A program made the position numbers and the translations under genes. Of a stretch of 64,000 nt of DNA, positions 63,717-64,000 are shown one piece after another (within the stretch, counting starts at the first letter, position 1; each line of letters opens with the position of its first letter). The stretch spans positions 1,325,001-1,389,000 of the forward strand of contig OX439004.1 of NCBI GenBank assembly GCA_949316495.1, read 5' to 3'. The DNA comes from Amphiduros pacificus (lineage: Eukaryota; Annelida; Polychaeta; Phyllodocida; Hesionidae). The notes beneath the pieces are model-generated. The model did no database searches. It was given only the letters and a program-made list of their open reading frames with translations, and was not told the origin of the DNA.

Positions 63717-64000
63717 ACCACAGACAATACCAGAAAACATGACAGCTTCATATACCACAGACAATACCAGAAAACATGACAGCTTCATATAACACAGACA
63801 ATACCAGAAAACATGACAGCTTCATATACCACAGACAATACCAGAAAACATGACAGCTTCATATACCACAGACAATACCAGAAAACATGACAGCTTCATA
63901 TACCACAGACAGGAAACATTACAGCTTCATATACCACAGACAGGAAACATGACAGCTTCATATACCACAGACAGGAAACATGACAGCTTCATATACCACA
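63717..64000. repeat. 37/31-bp tandem repeat running off the window
   Basis: About 8 copies of ACCACAGACAATACCAGAAA, ACATGACAGCTTCATAT; later units lack six bases (ACAGACAGGAAACATGACAG). The array continues past the window end. Confidence 0.93.

Overview
The window looks like nuclear DNA of a marine invertebrate, probably a lophotrochozoan such as a mollusc. The reasons are spliced genes with GT-AG introns, AT-rich introns, CR1/L2-like LINE fragments, short inverted-repeat transposons, and a great deal of minisatellite DNA. The species assignment is an inference. No prokaryotic operon, CRISPR array, rRNA or tRNA gene was found.

Layout. 0-5.2 kb (minus strand): two long ORFs that look like parts of an uncharacterised mobile or multicopy gene pair. 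One has a helix-hairpin-helix domain and the other a Cys/His-rich region followed by a decayed TatD-nuclease domain. 6.5-6.9 kb: C-terminal piece of a reverse transcriptase. 7.9-13.7 kb (minus): a 5'-truncated LINE whose last coding segment has been amplified into about 42 copies of a 90-bp unit. 14.77-14.96 kb: a small LINE tail with target-site duplication and an empty-site paralogue nearby. 15.9-29.5 kb (plus): a three-exon gene for a 202-aa HD-domain protein (COG4341/PhnZ-like). Its second intron is almost entirely a 9-kb array made of about 200 copies of its own exon-2/intron-2 donor junction. 32.1-49.3 kb (minus): a complete 23-exon XAB2/SYF1 spliceosome gene, which assembles in frame to 847 aa. 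49.3-64 kb: no gene recognised; transposon relics and at least seven tandem arrays.

The most striking theme is that tandem repeats here are repeatedly seeded on exon-intron boundaries. Besides the 9-kb donor array, XAB2 has an 11-copy array of its exon-4 acceptor and smaller amplifications or copies of the exon 2, 11, 17 and 19 donors and the exon 6 and 16 acceptors. Roughly a third of the window is tandem repeat. Each array carries many decoy splice sites beside the real one, so it could affect splicing of the two genes.

The two host genes are unrelated in function as far as the sequence shows: XAB2 is a core splicing and transcription-coupled repair factor, and the HD protein is a probable metal-dependent hydrolase or oxygenase. 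Their 3' ends converge, about 2.4 kb apart between the two polyadenylation signals.
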